The translations under genes were made by a program, and so were the position numbers. The notes beneath the pieces were generated by a model. That model worked only from the letters and a program-made list of their open reading frames with translations. It had not been told where the DNA came from and searched no databases. Positions 24,294-34,625 of a DNA stretch of 59,867 nt are shown in pieces; within the stretch, counting starts at the first letter, position 1, and every line of letters starts with the position of its first letter. Source of the stretch: Chlamydiota bacterium (lineage in GTDB: Bacteria > Chlamydiota > Chlamydiia > Chlamydiales > JAAKFR01). Where the stretch lies: the NCBI GenBank assembly GCA_021772455.1, contig JAJFLY010000031.1:1-59867 (forward strand), given 5' to 3'.

Positions 24294-25099
24294 TTAGACT
24301 CTTTTTTATCGGAATTGCCATGGGAATCGCCGACTTGATTCCTGGCGTCTCCGGTGGGACCCTCGCATTGATTAGTGGGATTTATGAAGAGCTCTTGGAG
24401 AGTATTAAAACACTTCAGCTCCACTCTTTAAAAAAAATCGCATGGCCTTTCCTAGTTCCTCTCGGATCGGGGATTTTGACAGCGGTTTTCTTTGCCTCTC
24501 GCCTTCTTTACTACCTGCTTGTTAACTACTCAACCCCTCTGTTTGCCTTCTTCTTTGGGGTGATTCTCGCCTCGGCCTTTTTCTGCGGTAAAAAGGCGGG
24601 ATTGCGCCAGATCTCTCATGTGTCGCTATTAGCTCTGGGAGCTCTTTTGGCATTTTTCATCGCCGGCATGCAGCAAACTTATCTGTTTGGATTTGGCTTT
24701 TTTGGGCTTGCTTTCGCAGGAATGATCGCCGCTGGTGCCATGTTGCTGCCGGGTATTTCAGGCAGTTATCTACTGCAACTCTTTGGGATTTATCCCTTTT
24801 TGCTCGCCGCCTTAAATGCGCCTACAGCCCAAGGTTCGTTTAAGTTGCTTATAACTATTGGGTTGGGTGTTTCTGTGGGGTTTGTCTTTTTTTCACGTGT
24901 TGTAAGTTGGTTAATTACTCACCTTTCAACCTGGACATACGCGCTTCTTGTTGGATTTATGCTGGGGGGAAGCCGCGCAATCTGGCCATTTCATAAAGAG
25001 GGGCGGGGCCTTGCCTTGCTTTTCACCCTGATCGGTTTTTTTCTTGTTATCCTATTGGAAATGAGGGTAAAGAAAATACGTCCGATTCAAAAGGTTTAA
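24290..25099 (+). CDS. DUF368 membrane protein
   Basis: The protein has about eight membrane segments and the DUF368 signature near its start (IGIAMGIADLIPGVSGGTLALI) with a second related half-motif (AAGAMLLPGISGSYLLQLFGIY), reflecting the family's internal repeat. Recent work links DUF368 proteins to recycling of the carrier lipid undecaprenyl phosphate. TTG 24290 overlaps the rodZ stop as TTGA and starts just before the conserved motif, so I prefer it to the upstream start at 24206. Pairing with rodZ fits a role in envelope building. Confidence 0.85.
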   Translation: MIRLFFIGIAMGIADLIPGVSGGTLALISGIYEELLESIKTLQLHSLKKIAWPFLVPLGSGILTAVFFASRLLYYLLVNYSTPLFAFFFGVILASAFFCGKKAGLRQISHVSLLALGALLAFFIAGMQQTYLFGFGFFGLAFAGMIAAGAMLLPGISGSYLLQLFGIYPFLLAALNAPTAQGSFKLLITIGLGVSVGFVFFSRVVSWLITHLSTWTYALLVGFMLGGSRAIWPFHKEGRGLALLFTLIGFFLVILLEMRVKKIRPIQKV

Positions 25100-25151
25100 T
25101 CTTTTCATTTTTTCGGATAAAATAAAATAAGAATTATATATTAATGGTGAT

Positions 25152-27221
25152 ATGTCACATCCTCTTTATTCAAACCGATTAGTAAATGAGAAATCTCCCT
25201 ATCTGCTCCAACACGCCCACAATCCAGTTGATTGGTATCCCTGGGGTGAAGAGGCGTTTAGGGTAGCAAGAGAGCAAGAGCGTCCAATCTTCCTTTCAAT
25301 TGGCTATGCATCGTGTCACTGGTGTCATGTGATGGAGCAGGAGTCTTTTGAGAATGTGGAAGTGGCTCAGCTATTAAATGAGACGTTTGTGAACATCAAA
25401 GTCGACAGGGAAGAGAAGCCTGAGATCGACAGTCTATATATGGAATTTGCTCAGGCGATGATGTCGGGCGGAGCTGGTTGGCCGCTCAATGTGGTTTTGA
25501 CCCCCGATTTGATGCCTTTCTTCGCCTCAACCTATCTTCCAGCCGATGCGACCCAAGGCTTTCTTGGAATGAAACAGCTCGCACTACGGATCCATCAAAT
25601 TTGGGAAGATCCCGAAGAGAAAGAGAGCGTTATTACCCAAGCGGGTAAAATAGTCGATGTTTTTGCCACCCACATTCAAGCAGAAGGGGAGCTACTTCCC
25701 GATCGAGCACAAGTAAATGAAGCTGCCGACATCCTATTTAAGACTGCCGATCCCGTTTATGGGGGAACAAAAGGGTCTCCCAAGTTTCCATTTGGGCTAC
25801 AAACCTGTTTTTTACTGCGATTAGTGAAGGCGACATCAGAGAGTCGCGCCCTTTTTTACATCGAGCGGACCCTTGAAATGATGCATCGAGGAGGGATCTA
25901 CGACCATATTGGAGGGGGATTTTCCCGCTATACGGTCGACGAGCAGTGGCTTGTGCCTCATTTCGAAAAGATGTTGTACGACAATGCCATTTTAGCGCGT
26001 GCCTACTTGGAAGTATGGGAATTTACCCGTCACCATTTTTACCGCGAAGTTGTCGAAGATATCCTCGGTTATGTGATGCGCGAGATGACCCATGAAGAGG
26101 GAGCCTTTTATTCGGCTGAAGATGCAGATTCCGAAGGGCATGAAGGGTGGTTTTATACGTGGACTTGGGATCAAATTCACTCAGTACTAGGTCCTGATGC
26201 CGCTCTTTTTTGCGATGTCTACGGAGTTACCCCCGGTGGAAATTTTGAAGGGCGCAACATTTTACATCGCCATGCAACACTTGACGAGTACGCTTCTCAG
26301 CACCACCTCGAGCCAGCTACCTTGAAGAATATTTTGGGTGCAATGCGTCAAAAGCTATTTGAAGTGCGAGATAAGCGCGAACATCCCTCTAAAGATGACA
26401 AGGTTCTCACAGCTTGGAACGGCTTGATGATCAACGCATTTGCCGAGGCAGGAAGTGCTTTAAACAACCCCGCATATCTCGATGTTGCCGAAAAAGCTGC
26501 GACCTTTATCCAAAGAAATCTATGGCGCGAAGGGATGCTTCTGCGCCGTTGGCGGGAAGGGGAGGCGCGCTTTGACGGGTGTCTAGATGATTACGCCTTT
26601 TTGATTCAAGGATTGATCAGTTTATTTGAAGCTGATCGTGGCAATCAATGGCTTGAGTTTGCCCTCACCCTTGCAAATGAGCTAGAATCAGAGTTTAAAG
26701 CCGAGCAAGGGGCCTACTATTTAACGAATGGGCAAGATCCCAACCTGATCTTGCGTCGGTGTGAGTTTTATGACGGTGCAGAACCCTCCGGAAATGCTGT
26801 TCATGCTGAGAATTTGATCCGCCTCTATCAAATCACAGGGATCGAAAGCTACCTCAAAGCATCTGAGGACGTGCTCAAAGCTGCAAAAGAGCATATCGAC
26901 CTCTATCCACCCGGTGCATGCTACCACCTGATGGCGCTCGAGCGCTTCTTCGACCTAAATGCGCCCACCATTGTGATCTCTCTCAATGAGGAGGGGGCTT
27001 ATCGCGATGAAATCTCTACGATGATCGCGGGCCACTTCATTCCTCATAAAGCTGTGATTTGGTCTCGAGAGTCTGACGAAGAGCTACGCGATTTGGTTCC
27101 AGCAGCGCGTAATAAACCTCCTGTTCAAGGGAAGACGACGCTGTACATTTGCTACCGCGATCGTTGTGATGAGCCAATTACCGATCTTTCTAAGATGTGG
27201 GAAGCTTTCGAGAGGCTATAA
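25152..27221 (+). CDS. DUF255 thioredoxin-fold / glycosidase-like protein (YyaL family)
   Basis: This 689-residue protein belongs to the YyaL/SPATA20 family. The N-terminal thioredoxin-like domain has [19 protein letters not shown] and the CHWCHVM motif, with two Cys three apart, then an (alpha/alpha)6 barrel like that of sugar epimerases ([53 protein letters not shown]). The biochemical role is unsettled. Its position before the SurA-like gene and ksgA matches, from memory, C. trachomatis CT356-CT355-CT354, with a foreign Inc-like gene wedged between here. Confidence 0.9.
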   Translation: MSHPLYSNRLVNEKSPYLLQHAHNPVDWYPWGEEAFRVAREQERPIFLSIGYASCHWCHVMEQESFENVEVAQLLNETFVNIKVDREEKPEIDSLYMEFAQAMMSGGAGWPLNVVLTPDLMPFFASTYLPADATQGFLGMKQLALRIHQIWEDPEEKESVITQAGKIVDVFATHIQAEGELLPDRAQVNEAADILFKTADPVYGGTKGSPKFPFGLQTCFLLRLVKATSESRALFYIERTLEMMHRGGIYDHIGGGFSRYTVDEQWLVPHFEKMLYDNAILARAYLEVWEFTRHHFYREVVEDILGYVMREMTHEEGAFYSAEDADSEGHEGWFYTWTWDQIHSVLGPDAALFCDVYGVTPGGNFEGRNILHRHATLDEYASQHHLEPATLKNILGAMRQKLFEVRDKREHPSKDDKVLTAWNGLMINAFAEAGSALNNPAYLDVAEKAATFIQRNLWREGMLLRRWREGEARFDGCLDDYAFLIQGLISLFEADRGNQWLEFALTLANELESEFKAEQGAYYLTNGQDPNLILRRCEFYDGAEPSGNAVHAENLIRLYQITGIESYLKASEDVLKAAKEHIDLYPPGACYHLMALERFFDLNAPTIVISLNEEGAYRDEISTMIAGHFIPHKAVIWSRESDEELRDLVPAARNKPPVQGKTTLYICYRDRCDEPITDLSKMWEAFERL

Positions 27222-27222
27222 A

Positions 27223-29736
27223 TTAGGAAGAGCTTGTACCCTCAACAACTCCTGGGGAAGAGCTTCGCGAGCTCCCACCAACATCGGTAACAACCCAATT
27301 GACCCCTCTCTCACCTGTGCGCGTCTCAAATCTCACTAAGGGCTCATTACCTTTACGACTAAGTAGATCGTATTGGGCAACAATGTGTTCTGGATATAAT
27401 GGGTCGGGTTTTGGATCGCCATTTCTTTGCAGTCTTAGCAAATCTTCGTGTGTGAGTAACAGGTCTCTAAGTAACATGCCTCCGCTCTCAGTGCCTGCGG
27501 GGACTTTTCCTGAGGCAATTAAATGCCAATCATCCAGATCTATTTCGGCAAGGCGCTGGAAAACCGCTAAAATTTGATCCATTCGTGCAGTTTCATCCTG
27601 ATCGGTTGCAATTGCATCTAACCTTTTTTTGATTGTCTCGAAAATCGGAAGGGTAGCTGACTGCTTAGGTTTAGGGACTTCCATGCCAACAACTTTCCAA
27701 CCCGCAAATCGATAGCTTGAGAGGCGTTCTCTTTCTTCCTCACCCATTCTCTGAAGCCGTCTTAGGACAGAAAGTCCTGGCGTAAGTCTATGCTCAATCA
27801 CACCTATTTTCTTGATAAGAATAGGAGGGCCAAGGGTATTGACGCGCACCTCATCCAGACGAGTTGGGTTGTTTTCCTCACGTAGCATATAGAGAAAAAG
27901 CATTTCATCTACTAGTGCTTGAGCACCCCCACGGTCTAAGAAGTCCTTACAAGGCCCTTTAAAATAAGTGACATTCAAGCGGCATCTTAGATCCATTCTT
28001 TGGAAGGCATAGACAAGGAAAATATAGCATTGCCGATTTTCTTCTAACAGTGGATTTTGAGCTCCAAAAGCCGCCTCACCCTCAGGAAAGAATATCTCCT
28101 GCACATCTTTCATCAATTGTTTAAATACTGGGCGGTATTCATTAGGATTACGTTGCAAGACAACAGGGAGAGAGACGCGTCTGGCTGGGTCTTCTAAATC
28201 TGGATCGCAAAACTCATTTTCAAGGATCTGTTGAAGGCCTTGTAGAGATGTACAGCTAGCGTGAGGCTCTAGTAGATCTTCAACATATTGCACTAAGACA
28301 TAGCAATTATCGTGTCTTTTTTGCAGATCCTCTAATGCCTTTGCACGTGTAGTCTCATCTTCGCCTTTCTTAAATCTTCTCTGATGTACAACAAGAAGTT
28401 CACTCTTTCCTTCCTCTGCAAGGGCTCTTAAGTACTCCTCATAATCGGGGGTAACACATTCCGTAGAACTTACAATGCCAGTAAGTGCGCCCGCTTGTTG
28501 CAGCATGTTAGTCGGGGCTGTTGGGCTACCATGTCGTATCGAAGTTAATTGGCGATGCTGAGTTTTGGCTTCATTTTCTAAAACAAGTCGATGTCTGACA
28601 TGAGGGGTATTGTGGTTTCCACAGAAATCCTCAAATCCACAAGCGCCACTGGCTCTTTGCCTAGATAAAGCTGTATCAGATTTTCGGAAGCGTTGTGTTG
28701 AGTCAATGGCTCTATTTTGTTCAAGGAGCTTCTCTGGAAAATTCTCAGCTGATAGCTGAGGTTGTTTCCCAATTTTGAGTTGTATATTCCCATCTAAGTA
28801 AGAGTGAAGGTTTGTCTCTCCCCAACGAATTATGCATATTTTATGAATGAGGGGGCGAAAATGGTTCTCAGGGGTGTCATATTCTTGGGAAATAATACAT
28901 TTCCGCAAGTTCATAACAAACTCTTGATAAGCTGTGCGCGCTCCAAAACGGAGTGGATACCGTAAACGTAGCAGCGCCTCTTTGAGGTGTGTGAGCATAT
29001 CATTAGGATTGCTATTGATCGCTTGATCAACCTGAGTCAAATCGTTGTCAAGACTATCCAAAAGGCGGCGATACTCTTCTAAGACAACCTGGTATTTGAA
29101 TGCGGCGACCTCCTCATAATCATAAACCTTCCAGACCTTATCTACATATCCACCTGTTACAAGCGATTGCTGCTCTCTGAGGATACCAAGTCTTTGTTCA
29201 GCTTCTTCCGCGCGTGTTTGTTGTGCCTGACACTTTGCCTCTAGTTGAGCTCTATCTGCTTCCAACTTCCCGATTTTGTTAAGAAATCCTTTCTTTTGGC
29301 TTTTGAGCTCGCGAATCTGATTTCCTTGCTCTCGATTTTGAGTCTCAGCAGTATCGGCTCTACGATTTGCATTGATTAAATCAGCCTCAACACTAACGGT
29401 ATTTGCTTTTTCAATCTCTACTCTTTCCCTTCCGTGCTCGATCTCTTCTCGCATTCTGCGCATGGTGTCTTTTACAGAGCCGACAATTCCTGTAGAGATC
29501 AGTAGAAGGCCGCCAATCCCACCAACTCCCATCATTAGGTAGGCGTTCATTAGATCGACGCTAAGAGCGCCTCCAGACCATGTCCCGAGCTGACCGCTAT
29601 AAGAAGCACCTCCCGCTCCCGCGATGGCTAAGCCAAGCAAGCCGAGGATTATCACCGCGCAAAAAAATGTTTTCGTTGTGGTGGGCATAACCGGATAAGG
29701 AGGGCGTTTAGGTGAGGAATTAGAAGGATAAATCAT
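27223..29736 (-). CDS. large Inc-like coiled-coil protein (837 aa)
   Basis: From ATG 29736 (AAGAG about nine bases upstream) the protein has a short Pro-rich head, two membrane segments (about 22-44 and 60-85) separated by a Gly-rich loop, then a heptad-rich coiled coil at about 90-195 (MRRMREEIEHGRERVEIEKA and onward). A roughly 600-residue helical domain without a known fold and a Gly/Ser-rich tail follow. The hairpin plus coiled coil recalls IncA-type proteins. It is wedged between DUF255 and the SurA-like gene, which are neighbours in C. trachomatis. No catalytic motif seen. An upstream ATG at 29772 is less likely. Confidence 0.65.
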   Translation of the reverse strand: MIYPSNSSPKRPPYPVMPTTTKTFFCAVIILGLLGLAIAGAGGASYSGQLGTWSGGALSVDLMNAYLMMGVGGIGGLLLISTGIVGSVKDTMRRMREEIEHGRERVEIEKANTVSVEADLINANRRADTAETQNREQGNQIRELKSQKKGFLNKIGKLEADRAQLEAKCQAQQTRAEEAEQRLGILREQQSLVTGGYVDKVWKVYDYEEVAAFKYQVVLEEYRRLLDSLDNDLTQVDQAINSNPNDMLTHLKEALLRLRYPLRFGARTAYQEFVMNLRKCIISQEYDTPENHFRPLIHKICIIRWGETNLHSYLDGNIQLKIGKQPQLSAENFPEKLLEQNRAIDSTQRFRKSDTALSRQRASGACGFEDFCGNHNTPHVRHRLVLENEAKTQHRQLTSIRHGSPTAPTNMLQQAGALTGIVSSTECVTPDYEEYLRALAEEGKSELLVVHQRRFKKGEDETTRAKALEDLQKRHDNCYVLVQYVEDLLEPHASCTSLQGLQQILENEFCDPDLEDPARRVSLPVVLQRNPNEYRPVFKQLMKDVQEIFFPEGEAAFGAQNPLLEENRQCYIFLVYAFQRMDLRCRLNVTYFKGPCKDFLDRGGAQALVDEMLFLYMLREENNPTRLDEVRVNTLGPPILIKKIGVIEHRLTPGLSVLRRLQRMGEEERERLSSYRFAGWKVVGMEVPKPKQSATLPIFETIKKRLDAIATDQDETARMDQILAVFQRLAEIDLDDWHLIASGKVPAGTESGGMLLRDLLLTHEDLLRLQRNGDPKPDPLYPEHIVAQYDLLSRKGNEPLVRFETRTGERGVNWVVTDVGGSSRSSSPGVVEGTSSS

Positions 29737-29899
29737 AGTAACTCTTGAATTATTTTTATTACAGTATAACATAGTATTTATTAAGAATCAATTAATTTAG
29801 TTCGTGGATTTTTTTGTGACTGCATGCCTTCACGAGAACATTTCGATAGGCGATATTGTCCCTAGAATGGTATGATTTGGCGCTAATCACGGTGAGAAT

Positions 29900-30943
29900 A
29901 TGAAGAACATTTTTTTAATTTTCTGTTTATCAGCAACTTCTTTACAAGCAATGCTCCCTGCCGGTGGTATGGGACAGAGTATGGGCCAAGGTCAAGGCCC
30001 CTCTCTGTTTGAGCAAGAACAAGATCTAGTCATAAACAACCGTGTTTTAGTAAGGATCAATGCTAAGCCGATTACGGTTATGGATGTGGTGCGTAAAATG
30101 GATCTTTTCTTCTACCGCCAATATCCGGAACTGGCCACCTCGCCGGTCGCCCGCTACCAATTTTATGGAAGCGCTTGGGAAACGATGCTCACAGCTCTGA
30201 TCGACGACTACCTAATTGTAGCCGATGCGGAAGAGAAGGGGGTTGTCATCTCAGAGGGAGAGATTCGTGAGGAGCTTGAAAATCTCTTTGGTCCCGATGT
30301 TGTCTTCAATCTCGATGGCATGGGCTTGTCTCTCGCGGAGGCGACGGAGATGTTGAAGATGGAACTTACCGTGCAGCGAATGAATATGATGATGGTGCGC
30401 GCGCGTGCAATGACCGATGTGAAGCCAAAAGAGGTACGCGCCCGCTACGAGCAGATGCTTAAGGATAATCCACCTCAAAATTCGTGGGTTTATCGTGTCC
30501 TTTCGATTCGTGGAGATGAGCATGAGCGTGTCGCTCAAGAGGCCTCAAAGCTCTTAAATGAACAAAAACTTCCCTTTGAAGAGATCGTGGCAACACTTTC
30601 CACTCCCGATATCGAAATATCTGTTTCAGACGACTACCAAAGAGAGGAAGGATCGATTTCTTTGGGACATATGGCTGTCTTACAAACCCTTTCTGCAGGG
30701 GCATATAGTGCGCCCCTCTCTAAGGACTCTGTAAGCCGTATTTTCTGTCTGGGTGATTATCAAGAGGGAGAATCGACTCCTTTTAATGATATAGCCGAAA
30801 AAATTCGATCGGAGATCGTGCAAGAAGTTTCGGGAAAATTCAATGAAGAATACCGTATGAAGTTGCGCGTTCATTATGGGATGACCGACCAATATCTGAG
30901 TGAAGTGGTTCCTGAGGGTTACGCTCCGTTTGCATTAAGATGA
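29900..30943 (+). CDS. SurA-like periplasmic chaperone (CT355-type)
   Basis: A signal peptide (residues 1-17, cleaved at LQA/ML) and a Gly/Met/Gln-rich linker precede a SurA-N-like helical domain (VLVRINAKPITVMDVVRKMD; MLTALIDDYLIVADAEEKGV) and a PpiC-like region from about residue 195 (NSWVYRVLSIRGDEHERVAQEA). It probably guides outer-membrane proteins through the periplasm. GGTGAG precedes the ATG. Its stop overlaps the ksgA start as ATGA; this pair is conserved in chlamydiae. Confidence 0.8.
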   Translation: MKNIFLIFCLSATSLQAMLPAGGMGQSMGQGQGPSLFEQEQDLVINNRVLVRINAKPITVMDVVRKMDLFFYRQYPELATSPVARYQFYGSAWETMLTALIDDYLIVADAEEKGVVISEGEIREELENLFGPDVVFNLDGMGLSLAEATEMLKMELTVQRMNMMMVRARAMTDVKPKEVRARYEQMLKDNPPQNSWVYRVLSIRGDEHERVAQEASKLLNEQKLPFEEIVATLSTPDIEISVSDDYQREEGSISLGHMAVLQTLSAGAYSAPLSKDSVSRIFCLGDYQEGESTPFNDIAEKIRSEIVQEVSGKFNEEYRMKLRVHYGMTDQYLSEVVPEGYAPFALR

Positions 30944-31743
30944 ATCTGACCGAGCTTAAGTCCTTTCTCAATTCATTAGGTGTACGTCCCAAAAAAGGGC
31001 TCTCACAAAACTTTCTGATAGATGGCAATATCGTCGCTAAGATAGTCTCGCAAGCTGAAGTGGAGTGTGGCGACTATGTTTTAGAAATTGGCTCCGGTCC
31101 GGGGGCGTTAACACAAGCGCTTATCAATCAAGGTGCCGAAGTTGTCGCAGTTGAACTGGATGAGGTGTTTGCTTCGGCCTTAAAGCGCTTCGACATAAAA
31201 GTTTATAATGAAGACATACTTGCCTTTCCTCTTGAAAAATTGGAGCGAAGGGGGAAGGTTGTTGCCAATCTGCCCTATCACATCACAGCGCCGATTTTGA
31301 CCAAACTTGCGACAAGAAGGGATCTTTTTTCAAGCGTGACTGTGATGGTGCAAGAAGAGGTAGCACGCCGATTGACCGCTTCGCCCAAATCGCGCGACTA
31401 CGGATCGCTCACAATTTTTTTGAATTTTTATACCGAGCCCACTTATGCATTTCGTGTAAGCCGAAGCTGTTTTTTTCCTGCCCCCAATGTCGATTCGGCC
31501 GTCGTGACATTTGCCTTGAAAGAGCCTCCTCAGGTCGATGCCGACAGGTTTTTTAAGCTTGTGCGCACAGCTTTTGGGCAGCGTCGCAAGATGATGAAAA
31601 AACTGTTAGCGGCGGTATATGGTGTTGAAGAGGTGGCTGCTGCTTTTGAGCAAGTGGGGATTAATCCAAAAGCGCGCGCTGAAGAGCTTGGGCTAGAAAC
31701 TTTTTTAGCGCTTTTTTCTGAGCTTAATGGTCCAAGTCAGTAG
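30940..31743 (+). CDS. ksgA: 16S rRNA dimethyladenosine transferase KsgA
   Basis: KsgA dimethylates A1518 and A1519 of 16S rRNA late in 30S assembly. Family motifs are all present: QNFLIDGNIVAKIV at the start, the SAM motif VLEIGSGPGALTQAL, VAVELDEVFA, the catalytic VVANLPYHITAPIL (N-L-P-Y) and the C-terminal helical domain (RTAFGQRRKMMKKLL). At 267 residues the length is normal. The 3' end overlaps the convergent zwf gene by 20 bp. Confidence 0.96.
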   Translation: MNLTELKSFLNSLGVRPKKGLSQNFLIDGNIVAKIVSQAEVECGDYVLEIGSGPGALTQALINQGAEVVAVELDEVFASALKRFDIKVYNEDILAFPLEKLERRGKVVANLPYHITAPILTKLATRRDLFSSVTVMVQEEVARRLTASPKSRDYGSLTIFLNFYTEPTYAFRVSRSCFFPAPNVDSAVVTFALKEPPQVDADRFFKLVRTAFGQRRKMMKKLLAAVYGVEEVAAAFEQVGINPKARAEELGLETFLALFSELNGPSQ

Positions 31744-33220
31744 GGTGGGGCCACGAGTGACCTTCCTGAGCAAGGAGATTGTTTGCTGCATCTGGCCCCC
31801 ATGTTCCAGCCGGATAATTGGGGAAGTCATGGGGTGGGGATTTTTTCCACATTTCCAAGATCGGTGTTAAGAGCTTCCACGACGCTTCGATTTGATCGCT
31901 GCGCATGAAAAGCGTTTGATTATTTTCCAAAATATCGGCGAGTAGCGTCTCATACGCCTCTGGTATGCGTGTGTGAAACTCATTTTGGTAATTAAAAATC
32001 ATATCTGCAGCACGGAGGTGCATCTCAGGGCCAGGATATTTGGCCTGGAATCTAAGGGTAATCCCTTCAACGGGCTGGATTGAGATAATCAAACGTGCGG
32101 GCATCCAGTTGAGTGATGCCTCAGGTGGGAAGCTGTGGTGGGGAACAGCGCGGAAATGGATCGAAATTTCTGAGGCTCTTTTCTCCATCCGTTTTCCAGT
32201 TCTCATGTAAAATGGAACCCCTTGCCAGCGCCAGTTGTCGATAAAGAATTTAAGGGCGACAAACGTATCTGTTTGAGAATCGGGAGCAACTCCATCTTCA
32301 TCTCTGAAGCCTGGGACTTTTTTTCCGTTGATCCTCCCTTCGTAATACTGCCCCCGAACGGCACTCTCGTGTACTTTATCGGGTGAAATTTCGCGTACAG
32401 CATTGAGGACATCGACTTTTTTGTTGCGAATTTCATTTGCGTCAAAGGAGAGCATCGGCTCCATCCCAACAAGGCAGAGTAGCTGCATGAGGTGGTTTTG
32501 CACCATATCGCGAAGGGCTCCAGCATGATCGTAGTATCCACCGCGCTCCTCCACACCAACCGCTTCACCAACGGTGATCGTGATATAATCGATATAGCGC
32601 CGATTCCAAACGGGCTCAAAGAGAGGGTTGGCAAAACGAAAGGCCAGAATATTTTGGACAGTCTCTTTTCCAAGATAATGGTCAATGCGGAAGACTTGCG
32701 ATTCATCAAAGCAGCTATTTAGGCTCTGATTGAGTGATTTGGCCGTTTCAAGGTCGTATCCAATCGGTTTTTCACAAACAAGGCGGTTGTATTCGAGATC
32801 TTGAGACATCCCTTCTTGTTGCAGGTAATGGGGGATCACGCCAAAAAGGGAGGGGGGCGTTGCCATGTAGAAGATCGTGTGTGCTTTTTGATTCCATTTT
32901 TTTTGGAGGTCTTTGCTCGTTTGGTTGAGCTTCTTGTAGGTTTCGGGCTTCTTGAAATCGCCTTTGAGATAATGGATATTTTCGGAGAAGGTTTTCCATT
33001 CTGAGGGGTTCAGTTTTCCCGCGGAAAATTGGCTGACTCCTTTTTGCAAATGGGTTAGCATCTGAGGTTCGGTGATCGCCTTTCCATCTACGAGGATCAC
33101 AGCAAACTGAGGGGGAAGTTTCTGTTCTAAATAGAGATTGTAAAGCGCAGGAATGAGCTTACGCCAGGTAAGATCTCCACCGCCGCCGAAAATAGTAATA
33201 ATTGAAGGTTCTTTTTCCAT
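31724..33220 (-). CDS. zwf: glucose-6-phosphate 1-dehydrogenase
   Basis: Zwf oxidises glucose-6-phosphate, the entry of the oxidative pentose phosphate path, making NADPH. The nucleotide site (IFGGGGDLTWRKLIPALYNL) and substrate motif RIDHYLGKE are intact, followed by NPLFEPVWNRRYIDYI, EERGGYYD and GALRDMVQNHL. Length 498 is normal. No clear ribosome site precedes ATG 33220 in an AT-rich divergent region shared with the deaminase gene. Its last 20 bp overlap ksgA tail to tail. Confidence 0.96.
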   Translation of the reverse strand: MEKEPSIITIFGGGGDLTWRKLIPALYNLYLEQKLPPQFAVILVDGKAITEPQMLTHLQKGVSQFSAGKLNPSEWKTFSENIHYLKGDFKKPETYKKLNQTSKDLQKKWNQKAHTIFYMATPPSLFGVIPHYLQQEGMSQDLEYNRLVCEKPIGYDLETAKSLNQSLNSCFDESQVFRIDHYLGKETVQNILAFRFANPLFEPVWNRRYIDYITITVGEAVGVEERGGYYDHAGALRDMVQNHLMQLLCLVGMEPMLSFDANEIRNKKVDVLNAVREISPDKVHESAVRGQYYEGRINGKKVPGFRDEDGVAPDSQTDTFVALKFFIDNWRWQGVPFYMRTGKRMEKRASEISIHFRAVPHHSFPPEASLNWMPARLIISIQPVEGITLRFQAKYPGPEMHLRAADMIFNYQNEFHTRIPEAYETLLADILENNQTLFMRSDQIEASWKLLTPILEMWKKSPPHDFPNYPAGTWGPDAANNLLAQEGHSWPHPTDLDH

Positions 33221-33279
33221 ATAAGTTAATTCTAATTATTATTACTGTTTATTTAAAGTTTAATTATATAGGATCTGAA

Positions 33280-33753
33280 ATGCACGATAAGTTTATGCGT
33301 AGGGCAATAGAATTGAGTGAGAAGGCTGCCTTTATCGAAAAATCGGGTGGAGTGTTTGGCGCGGTTGTCGTAAAGGATAATAAAATCATTGGAGAAGGGT
33401 ACAACCAGGTTGTAAAACACAACGACCCGACCTGGCATGGTGAAATGCATGCGATTCGTGAAGCGTGCAAACATGTGGGCTCCCCCCATCTCGAAGGGTG
33501 CGTGCTCTATACGAGCGCAGAACCGTGTCCGATGTGTTTAGCAGCTGCATATTGGGCGCATATCTCGCATATCTATACCGCTGCTCGTGTGGAGGATGCT
33601 CTTAAATATGGCAATTTTGATGACGTCGATTTCTATGAAGAGATTCGCAAAGAGCCTAAGGATCGACGGATTGGTTCTTCAGAAATTCTTCGTGATGAGG
33701 CAATTGAGGTCTGGAAGCGATTTGCTGATACGCCTGACCATCTTCACTACTAG
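33280..33753 (+). CDS. guaD: guanine deaminase-type nucleoside/base deaminase
   Basis: This zinc cytidine-deaminase-fold enzyme has H53-x-E55 (WHGEMHA) and the C83-x2-C86 pair (EPCPMCLAA). The overall layout, including HNDPTWHGEMHAIREAC, AYWAHISHIY and FDDVDFYEEI, is closer to B. subtilis GuaD than to the tRNA deaminase TadA, so conversion of guanine to xanthine is the best guess; other substrates are possible. GGATCTGAA precedes ATG 33280, 157 codons. A longer upstream reading is AT-rich and unlikely. The stop overlaps the nadK stop in the shared CTAG. Confidence 0.8.
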   Translation: MHDKFMRRAIELSEKAAFIEKSGGVFGAVVVKDNKIIGEGYNQVVKHNDPTWHGEMHAIREACKHVGSPHLEGCVLYTSAEPCPMCLAAAYWAHISHIYTAARVEDALKYGNFDDVDFYEEIRKEPKDRRIGSSEILRDEAIEVWKRFADTPDHLHY

Positions 33754-34625
33754 TCACGATGTTCAGTAGGGTGGTTGAGCTCGTTGTAGCGGAGTTGGCC
33801 AGCCCAGCCGAGTTTGGTACGCAGCGTCGCAAAGTAGTCGGAACGCTTAAGGTTTACCATCTTAAAGGTGCGCGTGGCGCACGAGATGCTAAATGTCTCG
33901 TTTGTCGCAAGGGCGTGACGAGAAAATCCGTCGTAGGTGATCTCAACAGGATCGTAGGCACTTAAATACTGAATCTCAATTTTCTTCTGGGGCAACAAAA
34001 CGATCGGGCGGTTTGAAATCGTATGAGGACTGATGGGGGTAATGACAAGCGCTTTAAGATCAGGGGTTAAAATCGGTCCACCGGCGGCAAGAGAGTAGGC
34101 GGTTGAGCCGTTGGGCGTGGAAACGATGATCCCATCGGCAGAAAAGGTATTAAGGTAGGTTCCGTCGACATGAATCGAAAGGTCGATCAGTGAGGGATTG
34201 CGGGAGCGGTGGATGACCATCTCATTGATCGCCAAGACACGCTCTTGGCGAGGGGTAACCCCTTCCATCATCACGCGCTCTTCGATGGTGTAAGAGCCGT
34301 TAAGGAGCTCATCGAGGCTGGGGTAAAGATCGGCGAGGGGGACGTCTGCCATGAATCCGAGGTGGCCGAGGTTGATTCCTAGGATAGGAGCGTCGAGGGT
34401 GGGGAAGTTGTGGATCATCCTTAAGATCGTCCCATCACCACCAAGAGAGATCAAAAAGTCGAGGCTTTCTGGAGGGATGGAAGAGAGGGGAGGCACTTTT
34501 AGGTCTGTCGCTTCTTCATCGCGCGCAACTACAGTGACCCCTTTTTGTTGCAAATACTCGGTAATTTTTTGTGTGATCGCAAACGACTCCCTCTTTTTCA
34601 TATTGGCAAAGAGGGCAATGATCAT
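33750..34625 (-). CDS. nadK: NAD kinase
   Basis: NadK phosphorylates NAD to NADP, the cofactor of the neighbouring Zwf. The GGDGT motif ([13 protein letters not shown]), NEMVIHR and the nucleotide-site stretch [22 protein letters not shown] are all present. The 291 residues are normal. Its start overlaps the dxs stop by four bases, placing it last in an xseA-xseB-dxs-nadK run. Confidence 0.95.
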   Translation of the reverse strand: MIIALFANMKKRESFAITQKITEYLQQKGVTVVARDEEATDLKVPPLSSIPPESLDFLISLGGDGTILRMIHNFPTLDAPILGINLGHLGFMADVPLADLYPSLDELLNGSYTIEERVMMEGVTPRQERVLAINEMVIHRSRNPSLIDLSIHVDGTYLNTFSADGIIVSTPNGSTAYSLAAGGPILTPDLKALVITPISPHTISNRPIVLLPQKKIEIQYLSAYDPVEITYDGFSRHALATNETFSISCATRTFKMVNLKRSDYFATLRTKLGWAGQLRYNELNHPTEHRD

